Translations under genes and position numbers: made by a program
Shown here: positions 33,001-36,632 of the stretch, in pieces
Numbering within the stretch: position 1 is the first letter of the stretch
Layout of the letters: the number at the start of each line of letters is the position of its first letter
The notes under the pieces: generated by a model
Database searches by the model: none
What the model was told of the DNA's origin: nothing
The model's input: only the letters and a program-made list of their open reading frames with translations
Source: an uncultured Muribaculaceae bacterium
GTDB lineage: Bacteria > Bacteroidota > Bacteroidia > Bacteroidales > Muribaculaceae
Assembly: GCA_910588035.1 (NCBI GenBank)
Contig: CAJUPY010000023.1
Location: 1 to 36,632 of the forward strand
Length of the DNA: 36,632 nt
Reading direction: 5' to 3'

Positions 33001-33527
33001 TGAACGTCGTAATGGATCATGTCCCATTTCATCTCATTTCCACCGGCAATCCAATGGTTTTTCCAGAGTGCCTTGTCGCCTTCGATCGACACGAAATCGC
33101 GGCCTTGCGCTGCGAGCTCACGATCAAGTTCAGTGGCGGTCACCTCGACAATCTCATTGTTGGCAAAGCGTGCGGCAGTCTCGCGCATCGTGGCGAATAC
33201 TTCGGGAAGTGCCTCGTCAAGTTGTTTGTCAAGGGTCTCTATGATATTTTTTTCATGAACGTCTATTTCGTCCCATAGTGGCTGGCGTTCGCCAAAGGGA
33301 AGCGTCTCGACTTTTTCTTTCAATTCGACAACAGCTGCCTCGTCGTCTGCTATTGATTCGGCGATGCGGGCTCTTACGGCGTCTATGCGCTGACGCAGTT
33401 GGTCGTTTGTCAGATCTTTCAACTCCGGACCGAGTGCATTGATTTTATCGACGATAGGTCTGATTTCCTTAAGGTCGCGTTCAGATTTGTTTCCGAACAG
33501 TTTCCCTAAAAAGTTTATGAATGACAT
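30099..33527 (-). CDS. secA: Preprotein translocase ATPase SecA
   Basis: The 1142-residue motor drives protein export through SecYEG at the inner membrane. Walker A GEGKT is at 194-198, DEAD-type box DEVDS at 299-303, and GTNNEFGFDYLRDN at about 267-280. The second nucleotide-binding domain contains TNMAGRGTDI and GRAGRQGDPG. The C-terminal zinc-binding tail ends PCPCGSGKKYKNCHG and is preceded by a proline/threonine-rich linker of about 80 residues. Compared with E. coli SecA it has the insertions usual in Bacteroidota, including a segment after residue 330 (NAQRKLITQILVDAKAK) that is rich in charge. A strong terminator follows; the PafA-like gene ends 42 bases upstream. Confidence 0.98.
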   Translation of the reverse strand: MSFINFLGKLFGNKSERDLKEIRPIVDKINALGPELKDLTNDQLRQRIDAVRARIAESIADDEAAVVELKEKVETLPFGERQPLWDEIDVHEKNIIETLDKQLDEALPEVFATMRETAARFANNEIVEVTATELDRELAAQGRDFVSIEGDKALWKNHWIAGGNEMKWDMIHYDVQLIGGIVLHQGKIAEMATGEGKTLVATLPVFLRSLSKRGVHVVTVNDYLAKRDSEWMGPLYMFHGSTVDCIDKHQPNTPQRRAAYNCDITFGTNNEFGFDYLRDNMAMAPQDMVQRKHYYAIVDEVDSVLIDDARTPLIISGPVPKGDDQLFNEYKSNVEKVVNAQRKLITQILVDAKAKIASDDKETRKEGALLLFRAFKGLPKNSALIKFLSQEGMKNLLLETEAYYLQDNQREMPVVTDPLYFIIDEKNRSVELTDKGIDELTGKSGDPKFFVLPDIASELSELEHISDLTERQQRKDEAMQNYAVKAERVHTVTQLLKAYTLFEKDVEYVIDDNKIKIVDEQTGRIMEGRRYSDGLHQAIEAKEGVKVEAATQTFATITLQNYFRMYHKLAGMTGTAETEAGEFWDIYKLDVVTIPTNRPIARIDMNDRVYRTKREKYKAVIDEIVRLHNIGRPVLVGTTSVEISELLSKMLKMARIEHNVLNAKLHQKEADIVALAGLPGAVTIATNMAGRGTDIKLPKDVKEMNDTEIAKGKSVGGLAIIGTERHESRRVDRQLRGRAGRQGDPGSSVFYVSFEDQLMRLFATDSVMKMIDKLGLEEGEMIESGMVTRAIENAQKRVEENNFGIRKRLLEYDDVMNKQRTYIYARRHHALIGERVGIDLENMLYDTIENLVNQYDQPTDFEDFSMELMKVLTIEPPFDAKAFASLSNEDKIEQIHAAAAETRERRSERICEIARPVIKEWVENRGATGKIIVPITDGKRLFNIAVDINEAYRTDCRSIVKEWHKTILLVTIDELWKEHLRELDQLRQSVQNASYEQKDPLVIYKVESFHLFETMLNALNVKTLSALMRGQIFVQPPRQPMPGTTPADTTTTTADPKVREQTKPETRLPEVKKAMPDRPTDYSRYTASKEEMPGDDNRRAASANQGAPSPIMPAKAGPKIGRNDPCPCGSGKKYKNCHGKGQ

Positions 33528-33569
33528 ATATATTTATGTGGGGTATAAAGTTACTGATTTGGGGTTATT

Positions 33570-35192
33570 TTATTTGGCCTTTAGCCTCAATGGTGCTTTT
33601 TGTGCCGAATTGGGAGACCTGATGCGCAAAATTGACGTGATAGTCGGGGCTATTGCACGAGCATCGACCGGACTCGATATGGTTTGCGGTGCTAAAGCCG
33701 GAGTGAGAATGAATGCCGGCGCAAATGGGGCTACCACACGTTGTGACATAGGGTAGCTGTTTGGGTCGGGAGCGGTTGTTCCGTCGTCAATTACTTCCCA
33801 CCCGGGTAAAATTGAGGCGAACACATCGCCCGCGGTCTCTATATTGATGTTGCGGCGAGGGGTAGACTGTGTGTCTGCGTTCTTGCCGTCGATTATGTCG
33901 TCGAGGGAATATGCCTCCGTGATGCCGGCCATTCGTTTTATGAAATCGGCTGCATCATGCCTGATAGATCTGAGGTCTTTGTCACGGGTCTTGATCAGAT
34001 CGTGGTTCAGGAAAAACTGGTTGTCATGAAAGCCGACAACCCAATCGCCGTTGCCGTGAATGGCGATGAGATACATGTTCAGAAGTGAAATGGCACGGCG
34101 CGGTGAGAATTCGCCTGATGTAAGTGCCCATTTCTCATCTTCGCGACGACATGTGATTGTGGCGGGGGTCCCTGCGAGAAATACAAGCGTGTTGTTCATG
34201 CCGGGGCCGCGGACATCTATCGATTTGAACAGCGATTCAATCTCTTTGTCGAGCCTGATGTAGCTGTCCATCAGTTCCATGCGCGTATCGCTGTCTTTGC
34301 CGTACAGATAAGGCGACACCGTATAGGCGATATTGATCATGTCGATATTCTCTCCCTTGCCGAGATTCATTGACCTGATGTAGTCTGAGGCTAATTCAGT
34401 GATCTCGCGGTTGACAAGAGGCGATGCCTTGAAACGGCGGTAACGGTCCGGATCGTTCCGGTAAAATGTGTGTCTGAACGAGAACAGTTTTTTGTAGGAA
34501 GGCATGTCGGGATACTCCTCCGGCTTAAGCAGCGATGACCAGGCCATCGTGTCAAGCCGGTTCTCAAGCGGCATGCGGTGGTTGCGGCTCTGTATCGCTG
34601 TCGGAACATCCTTGTAATGGGTCGACGTGGCCCATTTGCCGGTTATGTCATTGATCCAGAACGCACTGTTGCCCGCGTGTGATCCCATTACCAGTGCTTG
34701 GGCCGGTGAAGGCGCGATTGAATGGATATGGCCGAGACCTCCCGATGAAATGCGTATCTCGTCGCCGATTGTTGACACATTCAGCGCTTTCGGAGACAAG
34801 GTCTCGTCGGTGTAGTTGCCGATTGTGGAATTGTCAAGGAAGAATGGAACGACACGACGTGATGTGCGGTCATAGACCGTCTCGTCGGCTATGCCGTTGA
34901 CTGCCGGTGATGAACCGGTGAATACTACGGCTGTCGCCGATGCGGCATCAAGTTGTGAACCGTAGTCGACATCGGTAACTGTGATTCCTTCGTTGAGTAG
35001 ACGCATCAGTCCGCCGTTGCCGAAATATCCTTTCAGTAGATCGAGATTGTCGAGCGACAGACCGTCAACCATGATGCCGACAACGAGCGTGGGACGTTTT
35101 GCGGGCATCTGACCCGAAAGTCCCATGGTAACCATTGAGGCTACAAGAACGCTGACTATGCGTGTTGTCAGGAGTTGCGATTTTCGCGACAT
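33570..35192 (-). CDS. Secreted alkaline phosphatase superfamily protein with degenerate active site
   Basis: This 540-residue protein has a signal peptide (about 1-28) and the overall layout of PafA-like phosphatases: GIMVDGLSLDNLDLL with Asp43, FTGSSPAVNGIADETVYDR at 91-109, GNSAFWINDITGKWATSTHY at 174-193, and the DSYIRLDKEIESLF helix near 309-322. However the nucleophile region reads LDAASATAVVFTG, where active family members have Thr-Ala-Pro-Gly-His. The second metal site reads SPYLYGK (293-299) where Asp-x3-His is expected, and LAGTPAT (339-345) stands where Asp-His-Gly is expected. It is therefore probably not a phosphatase. It overlaps DUF4105 by 25 bases and precedes secA. A role as a binding or envelope-assembly protein is possible. 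Confidence 0.82.
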   Translation of the reverse strand: MSRKSQLLTTRIVSVLVASMVTMGLSGQMPAKRPTLVVGIMVDGLSLDNLDLLKGYFGNGGLMRLLNEGITVTDVDYGSQLDAASATAVVFTGSSPAVNGIADETVYDRTSRRVVPFFLDNSTIGNYTDETLSPKALNVSTIGDEIRISSGGLGHIHSIAPSPAQALVMGSHAGNSAFWINDITGKWATSTHYKDVPTAIQSRNHRMPLENRLDTMAWSSLLKPEEYPDMPSYKKLFSFRHTFYRNDPDRYRRFKASPLVNREITELASDYIRSMNLGKGENIDMINIAYTVSPYLYGKDSDTRMELMDSYIRLDKEIESLFKSIDVRGPGMNNTLVFLAGTPATITCRREDEKWALTSGEFSPRRAISLLNMYLIAIHGNGDWVVGFHDNQFFLNHDLIKTRDKDLRSIRHDAADFIKRMAGITEAYSLDDIIDGKNADTQSTPRRNINIETAGDVFASILPGWEVIDDGTTAPDPNSYPMSQRVVAPFAPAFILTPALAPQTISSPVDARAIAPTITSILRIRSPNSAQKAPLRLKAK

Positions 35193-36367
35193 CTATATGT
35201 GTGAATATATGTTATTGAACGTAATAAATCACTGACAATGAGTGGGTAAAATGCGATGTTCAGACTCTGGACCTCACACGCGCCTATTGTCAGCAGCACT
35301 ATAAGAGCCGCAAAGTTAACAATTTGCCACCAATAAAGCAAGGTTCGTGCGGCTTTTATCCATAACAATCCTGCGGCTATGATTGTTGTCGGATTAAGCC
35401 ATAGATATAGCCAATTTGGCGATGTCGCTTCATGAACCGAGACAAATATCAGAAAGGTAATGACAAGACTCGCTGTCCCGAACAGACCGTAGAGCACGGT
35501 GTCAAACCAGCGTGTCAGCCTCTTGCGGCGCACATCGCGGACGCTGACCATGATTGTCAATGCAAGTATAAGCAATGAGACAGACATCGGTGTCAACCAA
35601 AACGGGGTGGGAGGGGCGACCGATGCCCGTTCCGGTATATTGGCAAGAACATGTGTCTCTCTTACAAGAGGGCGGGTTCCGATTGAAGCACCTGTCAGCA
35701 TTTCCGATAGTGCCAATGGCGAAAAAGTTTTCTCCCGTTCCGAAAGCCGGTAGTCAATGCCGCTGCCTAAGGCAAGATCAATGCCGAACTGATACCAGGG
35801 ATAGTTGGCATGATATCGTCTCATCATAGTCCTGAATGTCTCCGCACGATCTGCCGGAAAGTTTTGCGATTGACCAAGTGTGACACTGTCACCGACCGCT
35901 TTCTCGATCATTGCCAACGGACGGGTCGAACAGTTGTCTTTGACATAGTTATAACGGTAGGTGGCGTTTTCTGGCTTCAGGTTCTCCATGACCAGATCCA
36001 ATAGGCGATGGGCCTCGTCGTCGGTCAGATTGAGAACCTGTTCGGTGACTCTGCGGCCGTCATAAACATACGAACCGACAAACATGCCGGTCGGACTGTA
36101 TCCACACTTGTAATCTGTTTCTCCTTTTGTGAACCGGTAAACGAAATTTGGAGTGTCAAAATCAAACAGACCCCAGTTTACAGTAATATCAAAACTGTCA
36201 CGACTCACAAAACGCATCGCTTCATGGCCTTCAAGCTCATATATGTTCCTGCCGGCATCGCATGTCAGCAAAGATACTGTCAACTGACGTTTCTGACTCT
36301 CTTCGCTGTGAAGTGTGAATGCTATCAGTAGAACGGCTATAAGGTATGTGAGTTTCAATTTTTCCAT
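35168..36367 (-). CDS. DUF4105 membrane protein
   Basis: The ATG at 36367 gives 399 residues. A signal peptide or first membrane segment covers about 5-20. The DUF4105 domain follows (LTVSLLTCDAGRNIYELEGHEAMRF read in parts, then NWGLFDFDTPNFVYRFTKGETDY and YNYVKDNCSTRPLAMI). The Cys and His residues in HEAMRF and NCSTRP recall a papain-like or NlpC-like layout, which I state only as a possibility. Four or five transmembrane segments fill the last 150 residues. The start codon of the degenerate phosphatase lies inside its 3' end, so the two are translated from one message. Confidence 0.85.
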   Translation of the reverse strand: MEKLKLTYLIAVLLIAFTLHSEESQKRQLTVSLLTCDAGRNIYELEGHEAMRFVSRDSFDITVNWGLFDFDTPNFVYRFTKGETDYKCGYSPTGMFVGSYVYDGRRVTEQVLNLTDDEAHRLLDLVMENLKPENATYRYNYVKDNCSTRPLAMIEKAVGDSVTLGQSQNFPADRAETFRTMMRRYHANYPWYQFGIDLALGSGIDYRLSEREKTFSPLALSEMLTGASIGTRPLVRETHVLANIPERASVAPPTPFWLTPMSVSLLILALTIMVSVRDVRRKRLTRWFDTVLYGLFGTASLVITFLIFVSVHEATSPNWLYLWLNPTTIIAAGLLWIKAARTLLYWWQIVNFAALIVLLTIGACEVQSLNIAFYPLIVSDLLRSITYIHTYRCRENRNS

Positions 36368-36376
36368 TTCGAAATG

Positions 36377-36384
36377 CAAAAATA
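36377..36384 (-). promoter_or_regulatory. -7 box of the DUF4105 gene
   Basis: The minus strand reads TATTTTTG, an exact TAnnTTTG match, ending nine bases before the ATG at 36367, so any leader would be only a few bases. No -33 TTTG is present at the expected spacing. Confidence 0.35.
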
Positions 36385-36493
36385 CGAAAAATTGTACTCA
36401 TCTCCTAAAATCATAAACTTATTTTGTCACACCAGGTTTTACCTCACACAGATCATCCTCTGTAAGCAGATTCATCCACCGTTCGTTCCCGCC

Positions 36494-36592
36494 CGATGTC
36501 GTCTGCCAGGCATCGCTTCCACTAGTCGTCACACCGATGTCGTCCGCCCTGTATCGCTTCCGCCAGTCGTCACACCGAGGTCGTCCGGCCAG
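36494..36592. repeat. 41-bp tandem repeat, two full copies and a partial third
   Basis: Units start at 36494, 36535 and 36576. The first two share CGATGTCGTC at the start and AGTCGTCACAC at the end with a few differences in the middle; the third begins CGAGGTCGTCCGG and then diverges. The unit is GC-rich and has no hallmark of a CRISPR array, since there are no unique spacers. It lies in the 250-base stretch between the DUF4105 promoter and the window edge, where I see no gene. Confidence 0.75.
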
Positions 36593-36632
36593 GACGACGA
36601 TTCCTCAGTAACCGCGGTACGCCGTTAGGCGT

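Noticed and set aside
36494..36592. Possible CRISPR array at the right edge
   Set aside because: Repeats are directly adjacent with a 41-bp period and no unique spacers, and no cas gene is near.

Overview
The window looks like chromosomal DNA from a Bacteroidota bacterium of the order Bacteroidales, probably close to Muribaculaceae (family placement is inference). Supporting signs are the Bacteroidota-type -7 box (TAnnTTTG) in front of many genes, the typical protein families (BACON domain, DUF4105, bacterial HU-CCDC81 plus SPOR protein, SPOR lipid-envelope proteins, PafA-like phosphatase fold, long SecA with a zinc-binding tail) and moderate GC content. I see no rRNA, tRNA, transposase, integrase or CRISPR array.

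Layout. Bases 309-7416 are read on the plus strand: an FAD-dependent oxidoreductase coupled to a mannitol-dehydrogenase-family enzyme, a GNAT/FemAB-like protein, a small winged-helix protein, an ATP-grasp-like protein of unknown function, a PlsC acyltransferase and the ribosome-maturation GTPase RsgA. From 7417 almost everything is on the minus strand. Bases 7417-10826 (transcribed leftward) hold SPOR protein, folE, an SGNH hydrolase and an MBOAT O-acyltransferase, the last two looking like an envelope polysaccharide acetylation pair. Bases 10897-16566 hold sppA, lpxK, a purine nucleoside phosphorylase and thiL as a run, followed by tpiA with its own promoter and terminator. Bases 16802-20712 hold two linked unknown membrane proteins and a secreted endonuclease I. 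A small lipoprotein (plus strand, 20864-21166) converges on a tightly overlapping operon of nitroreductase, DUF2520 protein, KdsC-like phosphatase and Maf (23576-21168). An HU-CCDC81/SPOR protein follows at 23628-24578.

The least ordinary part is 24715-29820. A Crp/Fnr-family regulator (29260-29820) is followed by a run of small secreted proteins that share an N-terminal layout, plus a BACON/leucine-rich-repeat lipoprotein broken by one in-frame amber codon. Two transcription units in this cluster carry a duplicated promoter. Each copy has the same 16-bp perfect palindrome TGGGACATTTGTCCCA exactly 21 bases upstream of a TAAATTTG -7 box, and each -7 box is 25 bases from the start codon. This is the geometry of a Crp-type activator site, so the cluster reads as a small self-contained regulon. 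I do not recognise it as a described system.

The right end (30099-36367) holds secA with a clear terminator, a secreted alkaline-phosphatase-superfamily protein that has apparently lost most catalytic residues, and a DUF4105 membrane protein. The final 140 bases begin a GC-rich 41-bp tandem repeat. All similarity statements rest on recalled family motifs; no database search was run.
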